Source: an uncultured Gemmatimonadales bacterium (GTDB taxonomy: Bacteria > Gemmatimonadota > Gemmatimonadetes > Palauibacterales > Palauibacteraceae). From it: a stretch of 48,032 nucleotides of DNA. Within the stretch, counting starts at the first letter, position 1. Each line of letters begins with the position of its first letter. Positions 33,010 to 41,248 of this stretch are shown piece after piece. Below the pieces are notes generated by a model that worked only from the letters and a program-made list of their open reading frames with translations, made no database searches and was not told the DNA's origin. Location: contig CAMYMV010000002.1 in the NCBI GenBank assembly GCA_947259585.1, positions 67,925-115,956 on the forward strand, in the 5' to 3' direction. The position numbers were made by a program, and so were the translations under genes.

Positions 33010-34601
33010 GCCACATCCTCCCTTTCCGAGGAGGCGAACGGTACGCTCGAAGCGTAGCCTCGGGCGTGCTCGGTTCTGGAGCCCCCACGCGTAAGGATGA
33101 CTGCACCGAAACCCAACGTGACGGCCGCCCAGGTTACGAGCCCGGCGGCGAACAGGGTCAGGCCTCTGAGGAAGGAGAGCGGTCCGCCGAACACCCACAG
33201 GACGGACCCCAACGCGAACGGAGTCAGGAGAAGAACCAGTCCGCTGAGCACGTAGTAGTAGGAGTTCGAGCGCCGGAGCCTCTCGAGAAGTTGGCTCCTG
33301 AAACGGCGCGCGGCGAAGATCTCTCCCACGCCATGAGCGACGGCCAGATAACCGCCGAGCAGCGCCAGCGCGACGGCGGCCGCATAGAACGGGATGAGCA
33401 GCCAGGTGATCACGGCGACCACGAGGATCAGCGACACCGGGAAGAATAGCACTTCGCCGGCGAGGCCTACCGCGAAGGACCGGGCCAGGTTGTTACGTGC
33501 CGTGTCCGCGACGGTCTCCAGCCGCGACCGCTGGAAGTAGACCAGTCCCACTCCGGCGAGCCCCAGGCCGATCAGCCAGCCGAGCGTGATACCGAGACCA
33601 TCCATCGCCCGCTCGAAGTTGCGATAGATGGAGCCGAAGAACCCTCCGCGGTCGTGATCCATGACATGAACGCGCGTCACCGGCCGGACCCGGACCTCGG
33701 GCGCGGGCGCCAACGCGGGAGCCGATCGTGGAGAGAGCGGGACGATCGACAGCAACTCTCCGGCGATCCGAGGGTCGCCATGCTGCTGGACGTCGCCACC
33801 CACCTGGAGGATGTCGCCTTCGATCGATGCGTTGGGCATCAGGTGCAGCGTGCCGTCGAGGACGAGCACGTCTCCCGCGACCGTCCCGTCGAGGCTCAGC
33901 TCACCGTCCAGCAAAGCGAGGTTCCCCTCGACCGTGCGATCGGTGGAGATGGAGTACGAGTCGTGAACGACGAGCGCCAGCGCCTCATGCGCGTCGGCGG
34001 CGTCCTCTCCGAGCCGGTTCAGCGCGGCGCGCAGCCTGTCCAGCTGTTCACCCAGCTCTCCGAACGAGAGTCGGCCCGGCGCGATGGACACGCCTCCGTT
34101 GGGTCCGTCGACCGAGACTTCGGCCAGGGCAGCCGGCGGATCCGCCATCTCCACGACTGGAGCGAGGTCCACTACGGAGCGCAGCGCTCCCTCCAGCGTC
34201 TCGGCCGCTGCCTCGTCGGTGTCCGCCGGCGCGGACCAGTCGCGCAGGGCACCGGCGAGATCCTCGGCAGAGAAGACGGCCGGGCTGCGGAGCAGCTCCC
34301 GCCATGCGCTCTCGAGTGCGCCACCGGGCTCGTACGTGCCCCGCTCGAGGCCATCGATGTAGAGCTTCCCCTGCTCGAGTCGGAAGCTGCGGGTCGCCCC
34401 ATCGGCGAGGCCCAACGTCAGGGCCGCCTTGTGACCCGACATCGAAACGGACGCGACCATCGCCTCCTGTGCGTCGGCCTCCGGAGCCTCCTGAGTACCC
34501 AGGTGGCCCACCGGCGAAAACAGAACGCAGGCGGCGCTCGCGACGGCAACGACCGCCAACGTGTAGACTCCTCTCCCGGCTTTCTCGTAGCTGTTGATCA
34601 T
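33006..34601 (-). CDS. Membrane protein with bactofilin-like (polymer-forming) domain
   Basis: A 531-residue protein. An N-terminal hydrophobic segment (YTLAVVAVASAACVLF) is followed by a long extracytoplasmic region (about 40-215). Next comes a short right-handed beta-helix of bactofilin type (about 215-275: TVEGNLALLDGELSLDG, TVAGDVLVLDG, SIEGDILQVGG). A C-terminal half follows with about five or six membrane segments (GITLGWLIGLGLAGVGLVYF; EVLFFPVSLILVVAVITWLL; YVLSGLVLLLTPFALGSVLW; LTLFAAGLVTWAAVTLGFGA). It resembles the polymer-forming cytoskeletal membrane proteins that accompany ECF sigma/anti-sigma pairs and may help build or sense envelope structure. Function is inferred only. ATG at 34601 follows AAGGGAA. 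Confidence 0.7.
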   Translation of the reverse strand: MINSYEKAGRGVYTLAVVAVASAACVLFSPVGHLGTQEAPEADAQEAMVASVSMSGHKAALTLGLADGATRSFRLEQGKLYIDGLERGTYEPGGALESAWRELLRSPAVFSAEDLAGALRDWSAPADTDEAAAETLEGALRSVVDLAPVVEMADPPAALAEVSVDGPNGGVSIAPGRLSFGELGEQLDRLRAALNRLGEDAADAHEALALVVHDSYSISTDRTVEGNLALLDGELSLDGTVAGDVLVLDGTLHLMPNASIEGDILQVGGDVQQHGDPRIAGELLSIVPLSPRSAPALAPAPEVRVRPVTRVHVMDHDRGGFFGSIYRNFERAMDGLGITLGWLIGLGLAGVGLVYFQRSRLETVADTARNNLARSFAVGLAGEVLFFPVSLILVVAVITWLLIPFYAAAVALALLGGYLAVAHGVGEIFAARRFRSQLLERLRRSNSYYYVLSGLVLLLTPFALGSVLWVFGGPLSFLRGLTLFAAGLVTWAAVTLGFGAVILTRGGSRTEHARGYASSVPFASSEREDVA

Positions 34602-34685
34602 CCTATTCCCTTTGACGTCTTCCAGTGTTTCGGTCTCAGTTCTCGTTCTTCGCCGTTGATTTCGATTCTCCGGGCCCCGGCTCGC

Positions 34686-35294
34686 CTATGCGGCCCTGCG
34701 AAGCCGAAGAGGAGCGGGCTGCATGAGCCGCATCATCGCTCCGGCGGCGCTGATCGTGACCAGGCTCAGTGCGGACAACAGGAGGATCGCTCCTTCCATG
34801 CCGATCCGTTCCGCGGCCTCGATCACCGACCGAATGACGGATGAGCTCCACAGCAGGCTGCCGATCGCCATCACCACCTGGAGCGAGAAGTCTCGGATCT
34901 GCTGGACCACCAGCCCGGAGAGGCTCAGCAGGCTCAGCTCGGGCTGGCTGGTGAGCCACAAAGCCATGAGGCTCGTCGTCGCCGCCAGTGCCAGACTCGC
35001 AGCCGCGAGCGGCACCCAGCGTTCACGCGTGACCGTCCATGCCCTGGCGTACCAGGGTGCGCGCAGGGAGACGCGAGCCATGACCTGCTGGGCAAACATC
35101 GGGCTGGGCGCTGGATGGGCGAGGCCGGATAGCGCTTCATCGAGGGCACGGAGAGACTCGACCTCCCGATGGCACTCGGCGCACTCGCCGAGATGTGCTC
35201 GAGCCGATCGCGGCCGGGCCGGCAGGCCGAGCGCGAACGTCTCCACCTCGTCGGGTGTCAGGTGTCTCCTGGGGTTTGCGGCTCTGTCTCTCAT
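34686..35294 (-). CDS. Zinc-finger anti-sigma factor
   Basis: A 202-residue membrane protein. The cytoplasmic N-terminus has the ZAS/zf-HC2 motif H-x3-C-x2-C (HLGECAECHREVESL), which grips the sigma factor. Hydrophobic stretches follow (WVPLAAASLALAATTSLMAL; LQVVMAIGSLLWSSS; GAILLLSALSLVTISAAGAM), which could give one to three membrane passes. It is encoded directly downstream of the ECF sigma gene (89-bp gap) and most likely holds that factor inactive until an envelope signal. ATG at 35294 follows AAGGGA. Confidence 0.85.
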   Translation of the reverse strand: MRDRAANPRRHLTPDEVETFALGLPARPRSARAHLGECAECHREVESLRALDEALSGLAHPAPSPMFAQQVMARVSLRAPWYARAWTVTRERWVPLAAASLALAATTSLMALWLTSQPELSLLSLSGLVVQQIRDFSLQVVMAIGSLLWSSSVIRSVIEAAERIGMEGAILLLSALSLVTISAAGAMMRLMQPAPLRLRRAA

Positions 35295-35383
35295 GATTCC
35301 CTTTGTTGCTGCACTTTCGCTCGTCTTTCCTTACGAAGGCCCACGGGTGGAAGTTTCACCCACCAGGACCCGCTCCGGACGCT

Positions 35384-35974
35384 TCATTCCAGGAGATGCA
35401 GGAGTTGCCCCTGGAGCTCCTTTCGAGCTCGGTGGATGTACGTCTTCACCGTCCCCAGAGGGACGTCCATGATCTCCGCGATCTCCTCGTACGAACGGCC
35501 CTCCACATGCCTCAGGATGATGGCCGATCGATACTCGTGTCTCAGCTCTCCGATCGCGACTTCGATCTCCGAGCCGATCTCGCGAGACTGGAGCGCCTCA
35601 TCCGGCCGCTCCTCCATCGACTCCACCGTGATCGCCGTGGCGGCCTGCAGCTCGGCGGTAACCGCAGAGGGCGAGCCATGCATCGAGACCGTATCCAGCT
35701 GCTTCTTGCGCAGATGGTCGATGGTGAGGTTGTACGCCACTTTGAAGAGCCAGGAGGAGAACTTGTAGGATGGGTCGTAGCGCCCGAGGTTGTTGAAGGC
35801 CCGGACGAACGCCTCCTGCGCCAGGTCCTCGGCGAGCTCCCGATCCCGGACCATGCGGTAGATGAGGGAGAATACGGGGCGCTCGAACCGACGGAGAAGC
35901 TCTACAGCGGAGCGCTCATCGGCCCGCTTGCAGAGTTCTACGAGTTCCGGGTCACTCTTATCCCTGTAATCCAC
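35384..35974 (-). CDS. ECF-type RNA polymerase sigma factor
   Basis: A 196-residue sigma-70 group 4 factor. Region 2 spans LVELCKRADERSAVELLRRF and EDLAQEAFVRAFNNL (region 2.2, core binding), then YKFSSWLFKVAYNLTIDHLR (2.4, -10 recognition). Region 4 ends with SYEEIAEIMDVPLGTVKTYI, a helix-turn-helix for the -35. The linker between them (about 95-130) is longer than average and Ala/Glu-rich. GTG at 35974 (MDYRDKSDPEL) is the only in-frame start that does not run into the divergent gene; ATG at 36130 would overlap it. No clear SD is seen, so the start is uncertain. Confidence 0.9.
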   Translation of the reverse strand: MDYRDKSDPELVELCKRADERSAVELLRRFERPVFSLIYRMVRDRELAEDLAQEAFVRAFNNLGRYDPSYKFSSWLFKVAYNLTIDHLRKKQLDTVSMHGSPSAVTAELQAATAITVESMEERPDEALQSREIGSEIEVAIGELRHEYRSAIILRHVEGRSYEEIAEIMDVPLGTVKTYIHRARKELQGQLLHLLE

Positions 35975-36050
35975 GGGCCAGGCGCGTGCCGGTGCGGCCG
36001 CTCGAGACGTGGCGCGGCTCGCTAAAGTGATTTCGCACGAACAGTAGAGA

Positions 36051-36566
36051 ATGGACGAACGCCGCGACAGCAGAGCAGAGCCGACGGTCGCTTCCGCCGA
36101 GGCCCGGTGGGTCGGGGTGATCTCCGACACCCATAGCCTTCTACGTCCGGAGGTCTTCGAGGCGTTTCGGGGCGTCTCTCACATCCTTCATGCCGGCGAC
36201 GTAGGGGACCCGATCATCCTGGAGGACCTGGCGACTCTCGCTCCGGTTACCGCGGTATGGGGCAACATGGACGGACACGAAATCCAGGCCGTGACGCGGG
36301 AAGAGGCGGCCGTCGAGGTGGCGCGAACTCCGATCGCCGTGATTCACGGGCACCAGCTCAGCGACTACGGGCGGCTCCCGGCGCGCTTTCCGGAAGCCCG
36401 CGTGATCGTGCACGGCCACACGCACCTGCCCTCCAACGACAGGATCGACGGCACGCTGGTCCTCAACCCCGGCAGCGCCGGGCCTCGACGGCCTGGCAAG
36501 CCCGTGACGGTGGCCCTTCTTCGGCTGGATTCCGATGGTGCGCGGGCCCGACACGTGCACCTGTAG
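36051..36566 (+). CDS. YfcE/MJ0936-type metallophosphoesterase
   Basis: A 171-residue calcineurin-like phosphodiesterase. The five metal-site motifs are all present: GVISDTHSL, HAGDVGD, WGNMDG, IHGHQL and HGHTHLPS, followed by NPGSAGPRRPG. E. coli YfcE and archaeal relatives hydrolyse model phosphodiesters, and the natural substrate is unknown. The first 20 residues precede the family start, but no later ATG/GTG fits. It is divergent from the sigma gene, with 76 bp between the starts, and convergent with mutM. Confidence 0.9.
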   Translation: MDERRDSRAEPTVASAEARWVGVISDTHSLLRPEVFEAFRGVSHILHAGDVGDPIILEDLATLAPVTAVWGNMDGHEIQAVTREEAAVEVARTPIAVIHGHQLSDYGRLPARFPEARVIVHGHTHLPSNDRIDGTLVLNPGSAGPRRPGKPVTVALLRLDSDGARARHVHL

Positions 36567-36582
36567 CAGGTCGCTGAAGAAC

Positions 36583-37410
36583 CTACGTCTGGCAGGAAGC
36601 GCAGAGGAAGGTGCTCCGCCCCGCCTGGACCGACCTCTCGACCGGTCGGCCGCAGCTTCGGCACGGCTCGCCCTCCCGGCCGTACACGCTCAGGCTGTGC
36701 TGATAGCGGCCGGAGCGCCCGTTCACGGCGCGGAAGTCGCTGAACGTCGTGCCCGCAGCGTGCAGGGCATCTCGCAGGACGGCCCGGATCGACCGATGTA
36801 GGGCGGCGATCTCTCCGGCCTCCAACGAGCACCCCGCCCGTTCGGGATGGATGCGGGCTCCGAACAGGGCCTCGCTCGCGTAGATGTTCCCGATCCCCGC
36901 GATCCGCTTCTGGTCGAGAAGAGCGTTCTTTATGGGAGCCCTCGTACCCTCCAGGAGCGTGCCGAGCCGGCGGGCGGTGAAGCCGGGAGCCAACGGCTCG
37001 GGGCCGAGCGAACGATCGAGGGCTGCCCACTCATCGGGTTCCAGCCAGCGGAAGCCTCCCAGTCGCCGCACGTCGTCGTAATAGAGGCTCCGGCCGTCAT
37101 CCAGCTCGAAGACGGCCATGATGTGCCGGTAGAGAGAGGGGTCCGGGCGCTCGTATCCCAGAGCGAAGCGGCCGGTCATTCGAATCTGGGTCTGAAGAAC
37201 CGCCTCGTTGTCGAGGCGGAAGAGCAGGTTCTTTCCGCGGCGGTCGACGCGGCGGATTCGGCGGTCCTCCAGCTTGCTGGCCAGGGCTCTGGCCGTCGGG
37301 AGGTTGAGGACGAGGTCGCGGCGGCGGATCCGTGCGTTGCGGATCGTGCGCTCCCGCAGCTCGGCGTCGAGGTGCCGGCGGATGATCTCGACTTCAGGGA
37401 GCTCCGGCAT
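36583..37410 (-). CDS. mutM: Formamidopyrimidine-DNA glycosylase (Fpg)
   Basis: A 275-residue base-excision repair enzyme for 8-oxoguanine and ring-opened purines. It begins MPELPEVE, with the catalytic Pro2 and Glu3, and has the lysine in RRGKNLLF. H2TH motifs include QKRIAGIGNIYASEALF. The C-terminal zinc finger is C-x2-C-x16-C-x2-C (CRSCGRPVER...FLCASC). It removes oxidised purines and nicks the site. It is the last gene of a minus-strand operon with purD (31-bp gap). Confidence 0.97.
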   Translation of the reverse strand: MPELPEVEIIRRHLDAELRERTIRNARIRRRDLVLNLPTARALASKLEDRRIRRVDRRGKNLLFRLDNEAVLQTQIRMTGRFALGYERPDPSLYRHIMAVFELDDGRSLYYDDVRRLGGFRWLEPDEWAALDRSLGPEPLAPGFTARRLGTLLEGTRAPIKNALLDQKRIAGIGNIYASEALFGARIHPERAGCSLEAGEIAALHRSIRAVLRDALHAAGTTFSDFRAVNGRSGRYQHSLSVYGREGEPCRSCGRPVERSVQAGRSTFLCASCQT

Positions 37411-37441
37411 CAGCGTCGAACCCCCGAGCCCGGCCGACGCA

Positions 37442-38722
37442 TCACGGGCTGGAGCGGGTCGCCACCGTGCCTGCGTCTTGGCCTATGTCTCGCCGCCACT
37501 GCTTGTTCTCGAACTCGATCGCGGCTGCCGCGGCCCGGCTCCTTTCGCCGGCTTCCGTTAGCGAGTCGCCGATCCCGGTGACTCCGAGCACCCGCCCGCC
37601 CTCCGTCACGAGCTGTCCGTGCCGGATAGCGGTTCCCGCATGGTAGACCCGCAGCCACTCCGACTCGATCCCATCCGGTACGGTGATCGGGAGACCGCGA
37701 GGGTAGGCCTCGGGGTATCCGCCGCTGGCGAGCACCGTGACGAGCGCGAAGCCGGCCGGCGGGGGAGGCTGCCAGTCGGATAGGCCATCGCCTCGCGCCA
37801 CCGCGGTCATCGGCTCGGCCAGGTTGCCCCTGGTAAGCGGAAGGACGACCTGGGCTTCGGGGTCGCCGAGGCGACAGTTGAACTCGAGCACTTTCGGGCC
37901 GTCCGGCGTCAGCACGAGGCCCACGTAGAGGAAGCCTCGGTACGGGATGCCACGGGCCGCAAGCTCCTCGAGAACGGGGATGGCCACGGTCCGGCGCACC
38001 GTCTCGACGAGATCGCTCCCGATGCCGGGCACGGGCGCGAACGCTCCCATGCCGCCCGTGTTGGGTCCGCGATCGCCTTCCAGCAGGCGCTTGTGATCGC
38101 GAGCCGAGACAAGCGGCACGGCACGCTCTCCATCCGTGATGAAGAAGACGGACAGCTCCTCTCCCGGCAGGAACTCCTCGACCACCAATTCGCGCCCCGC
38201 CTCTCCGAAGCGGCCTCCAAGGATCTCTTCGACGGCCCGGCGCGCCTCCTCGAGTGACTCACAGATGATCACGCCCTTTCCGGCCGCCAGCCCTGAAGCC
38301 TTGACGACCACGGGCGGCTCGAGCTCCCGAAGGTAGCCGAGCGCCGGCTCGAGATCCGTGAAGACGTCGAAGTCAGCGGTGGGGACCCCTACGTCACGCA
38401 TGAGCTCCTTGGCGAACGCCTTGGAGGACTCGAGCTGCGCGGCAGCTCGCACAGGGCCGAAGATCGGCAGGTCGCGGTCTTCGAACAGGTCGACGATCCC
38501 GTCCGCGAGCGGTACCTCCGGACCGACCACGGTCAGATCGACGCGCTCGTCCGCCGCGAACGCGGCCAGGGACTCCAGGTCCTCGACCGGAACGCTCGCC
38601 GCCACCGATTCGGTCCCGGGGTTGCCGGGCGCCGCGAAGATGGTCCCCTCGGGCGAATCTCGCCGCAGCTTGTCGGAGATCGCGTGCTCGCGGCCCCCTC
38701 CGCCGACGACGAGCAGCTTCAC
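37442..38722 (-). CDS. purD: Phosphoribosylamine-glycine ligase
   Basis: A 426-residue ATP-grasp enzyme, the second step of purine synthesis. It has the N-terminal VVGGGGREHAI, APGNPGTE, VGPEVPLADGIVD, the ATP-binding lysine loop VVKASGLAAGKGVI, EEFLPGEELS and PNTGGMGAFAPVP. The metal site is LEFNCRLGDPEAQVVLP. GTG at 38722 overlaps the stop codon of the M48 protease gene. Length is normal. Confidence 0.97.
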   Translation of the reverse strand: MKLLVVGGGGREHAISDKLRRDSPEGTIFAAPGNPGTESVAASVPVEDLESLAAFAADERVDLTVVGPEVPLADGIVDLFEDRDLPIFGPVRAAAQLESSKAFAKELMRDVGVPTADFDVFTDLEPALGYLRELEPPVVVKASGLAAGKGVIICESLEEARRAVEEILGGRFGEAGRELVVEEFLPGEELSVFFITDGERAVPLVSARDHKRLLEGDRGPNTGGMGAFAPVPGIGSDLVETVRRTVAIPVLEELAARGIPYRGFLYVGLVLTPDGPKVLEFNCRLGDPEAQVVLPLTRGNLAEPMTAVARGDGLSDWQPPPPAGFALVTVLASGGYPEAYPRGLPITVPDGIESEWLRVYHAGTAIRHGQLVTEGGRVLGVTGIGDSLTEAGERSRAAAAAIEFENKQWRRDIGQDAGTVATRSSP

Positions 38723-39720
38723 GAATCCGAGGAGCCCCGCCAGGCCTTGGAGACCCGGTCGCGCATCCGGTCGACGGCAGCGTCCACCTCGTCCATGATC
38801 TTCTGCGCCGAGTCCTTGTAGCCGGAGAGCGCCTCGGCAAGGTCCTGCCGGTACGGCCGGTCATCTTCCGTCCCACGTTCCTGGTACTCACCCGCCAGGA
38901 TACGCTCGTAGGTGCCGCCGTCTATCCAGTCCTTGAGCTCCGCGACCCTCACCACGGCGAACGGGTGGGTCAATCCAAGCACGTTGAGGACCTTGTAGAC
39001 CGAATCCAGCAGCTCGCCGCCTTCGCGGTACTCTTCCGCCTGTGCCACGAACTCTTCCAGGTTGAGCGTCGCTCCACGCATCCCGCCGGCCATGTTCATC
39101 AGGCTGCTCATCGAGGCGTCGGCATCCTGTATCGCCAGGAGGCCGGCCCGATCCGACGACAGCTCCGATTTCCGGTACCACTCGAGCAGCGCGAACAGCA
39201 CCGGCCGGACGGCCAGGCCCGCGAGCGGATATCGGAAGACGGTAAGACTGAGCAGGATGACGAGCAGCGTCCGGTAGAGGACGTGTCCGCTGAGGATGTG
39301 CCCGACCTCGTGGCCGATCACTGCCTCCACCTGGTCCGGGGCGAGTAGCTCGACGAGGGAGGAGTTGAGGACGATGAACGGCTTGCTCATGCCGACAGCG
39401 CCCGCGTTGACGACCGGCTTCTGGGAAACGAACAGCTCGGGAACCTCCTCCACGTCGAGCACCTCGCAGACTCTGAGGAGGCTCTCGTGCAGGTCCGGAT
39501 ACTGGTTCTCGGAGACCTTGACGGCGTTGGCCTTGAAGGCGAGGAGCAGGGCTCGCTCTCCGAACATGCCGAACACCTTGCGCAATACCATGTCGAAGCC
39601 GGGGATCTTGCGGAGCGCGTTCAACGCCGCTCTGTCCGCCGGGTGCTCCCAGGCAATCGGACTTATGTTCGTGAGGACTCGCCTCTGAATGCCACCTGAT
39701 TGGATGCTGCCGCTCTCCAT
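38719..39720 (-). CDS. M48-family zinc metallopeptidase
   Basis: A 333-residue protease with the zinc motif HEVGH in VEAVIGHEVGHILSGHVLYR, followed by a hydrophobic stretch (LLVILLSLTVF). The third ligand is likely the Glu/Asp in SELSSDRAGLLA. The family includes HtpX and CAAX-type proteases. Here there is no N-terminal membrane helix but central hydrophobic segments, so it may associate with the membrane. The N-terminus (ISPIAWEHPADRAALNALRK) is common in stand-alone M48 proteins. ATG at 39720 follows AAGGAGG. It lies between metB and purD. Confidence 0.88.
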   Translation of the reverse strand: MESGSIQSGGIQRRVLTNISPIAWEHPADRAALNALRKIPGFDMVLRKVFGMFGERALLLAFKANAVKVSENQYPDLHESLLRVCEVLDVEEVPELFVSQKPVVNAGAVGMSKPFIVLNSSLVELLAPDQVEAVIGHEVGHILSGHVLYRTLLVILLSLTVFRYPLAGLAVRPVLFALLEWYRKSELSSDRAGLLAIQDADASMSSLMNMAGGMRGATLNLEEFVAQAEEYREGGELLDSVYKVLNVLGLTHPFAVVRVAELKDWIDGGTYERILAGEYQERGTEDDRPYRQDLAEALSGYKDSAQKIMDEVDAAVDRMRDRVSKAWRGSSDS

Positions 39721-39828
39721 CTTTGCCTCCTTAAGGCGCGCCTACCGCGCACGTCTCGGTCGGCCGCGGCCACCGCTCGATGAGGGGTGGCGACGCAGCC
39801 GGCCTCCGAAAACGCCTACGGCTTGCGT

Positions 39829-39859
39829 GAGGTGGCGGTTTCATCGAGCCGACCGCCTC
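39829..39859 (-). terminator. Hairpin at the end of the PLP-enzyme gene
   Basis: On the minus strand GAGGCGGT (39859-39852) can pair with ACCGCC-A-CCTC (39839-39829, one bulged base) across a 12-nt loop. It overlaps the stop codon of the gene at 39858 and lies in the 137-bp gap before the M48 gene. There is no T-run, so its function is uncertain. Confidence 0.3.
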
Positions 39860-41021
39860 AAATCTTCTCGAGAGCGCTTCCGAGGTCCTCGATCAGGTCG
39901 TCGGCGGCCTCGATGCCGACCGAGAGCCGCACCAACCCGTTCGTGAGACCGATCTTCTCCCGCACCTCCTCCGGGACCGAGGCGTGGGTCATCTCGGCCG
40001 GGACGGAGATGAGGCTCTCCACGCCGCCAAGGCTCTCCGCCAGCTGAAAGATGCGGGTGGCGGCGGCGACGGTCCGGGCTCGCTCGAAGGAGCCCGCGTC
40101 GAAGCTGATCATCCCGCCGAAGTCCTGCATCTGGCGCCGAGCCAGCTCGTGCTGAGGATGCGTCGGGAGTCCGGGGTAGAGGACGTCCCGGGCCGCCGAA
40201 TGCCCGACCAGGAACTCGGCGACTCGCCCGGCGTTCTCGCAGTGGCGCGTCATGCGCACGTGCAGCGTCTTGATGCCTCTGAGCACGAGCCAGCAGTCGA
40301 GGGGCCCCGGCACCGGGCCGCTGATTCTCTGCTGATCGCGAATTCGCTCGCCGAGCTCCCGATCCCCCGTCACGACCGCGCCGCCGATGACGTCGCTGTG
40401 CCCGTTCAGGTACTTCGTCGTGGAATGGACGACGATGTCTGCCCCGAGATCCAGCGGACGCTGCAGGAAGGGTGTAGGGAACGTGTTGTCCACCGTGAGC
40501 AGCGCACCCCCTCCATGAGCGATCTCGGCACACGCCGCGATGTCCGATATCTGCATCATCGGGTTCGTCGGTGTCTCGATGTGGACGAGGCGCGTCTCCG
40601 GCCGGATGGCCGCTCGGAGGGCATCCAGGTCGGAGGTATCCACGTAGGTGAAGCGAAGGCCGAAACGAGACCACACGGTGCGGAACATCCGCTCCGTCCC
40701 GCCATACACGTTCGACCCGCAGACGACGTGGTCGCCCTCCTCCAGCACCGCTTTGAGGGTCGCCTCGATCGCCGCGAGCCCGGACCCGAAGGCAGCCCCG
40801 ACGGCACCCCCCTCGAGCGCGGCGAGGTTCTCCTCCAGCGCCGTGCGCGTCGGGTTCGTCACCCGAGCGTACTCGTGCCCGCCGCGAGGCTCCCCCACAC
40901 CGTCCTGCACGTAGGTGGACGTTTGGTATATCGGCGGCATGACCGAGCCCGTCATCGGGTCCGGGGTATGCCCCGCGTGGATCGCCAGGGTCTCGAATCC
41001 AGCCTCGCTCTTCGCGCTCAT
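39858..41021 (-). CDS. Cystathionine gamma-synthase/lyase-family PLP enzyme
   Basis: A 387-residue enzyme of the Cys/Met metabolism (MetB/MetC) family. It begins FETLAIHAGHTPDPMTGSVM and has the YxRxxNPT loop as EYARVTNPTR, the cofactor-stacking Tyr in GSNVYGGTERM, Asp in LLTVDNTFPTP, and the Schiff-base lysine in VVHSTTKYLNGHSDVIGG. The C-terminal LVRLSVGIEAADDLIEDL is typical. Cystathionine gamma-synthase, gamma-lyase and beta-lyase cannot be told apart by motif alone, though length and N-terminus are closest to gamma-synthase/gamma-lyase. It is divergent from glmM. Confidence 0.92.
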   Translation of the reverse strand: MSAKSEAGFETLAIHAGHTPDPMTGSVMPPIYQTSTYVQDGVGEPRGGHEYARVTNPTRTALEENLAALEGGAVGAAFGSGLAAIEATLKAVLEEGDHVVCGSNVYGGTERMFRTVWSRFGLRFTYVDTSDLDALRAAIRPETRLVHIETPTNPMMQISDIAACAEIAHGGGALLTVDNTFPTPFLQRPLDLGADIVVHSTTKYLNGHSDVIGGAVVTGDRELGERIRDQQRISGPVPGPLDCWLVLRGIKTLHVRMTRHCENAGRVAEFLVGHSAARDVLYPGLPTHPQHELARRQMQDFGGMISFDAGSFERARTVAAATRIFQLAESLGGVESLISVPAEMTHASVPEEVREKIGLTNGLVRLSVGIEAADDLIEDLGSALEKI

Positions 41022-41248
41022 CGTCTCCAGGCTACTCGAGTCGTCTCATGTCGACGCCTTCGACGCGTCTTCTCGAACAGGAGCCCAGCGTGCGGCCGCC
41101 GAAACCACCGGCTGGCTGTCGCCGGGCCGCGCCCAACATAACGGTTCCAACGGACGGGTACAGGCCTCTCGCGCCCCTTTCCCCAAGCCGACCGCCAAGT
41201 TCTCTTCCCTAGCCCCCGAGACCCGAACGACCTGCTAAGGAGGGATGC

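Noticed and set aside
33654..34844. 396-codon plus-strand frame across the bactofilin-like and anti-sigma genes
   Set aside because: It crosses two minus-strand genes with real motifs and RBSs. The translated sequence is low in hydrophobic structure.
36558..36570. ACCTG/CAGGT repeat at the end of the YfcE-type gene
   Set aside because: Only a 5-bp stem with a 3-nt loop and no T-run; too weak to call a terminator.
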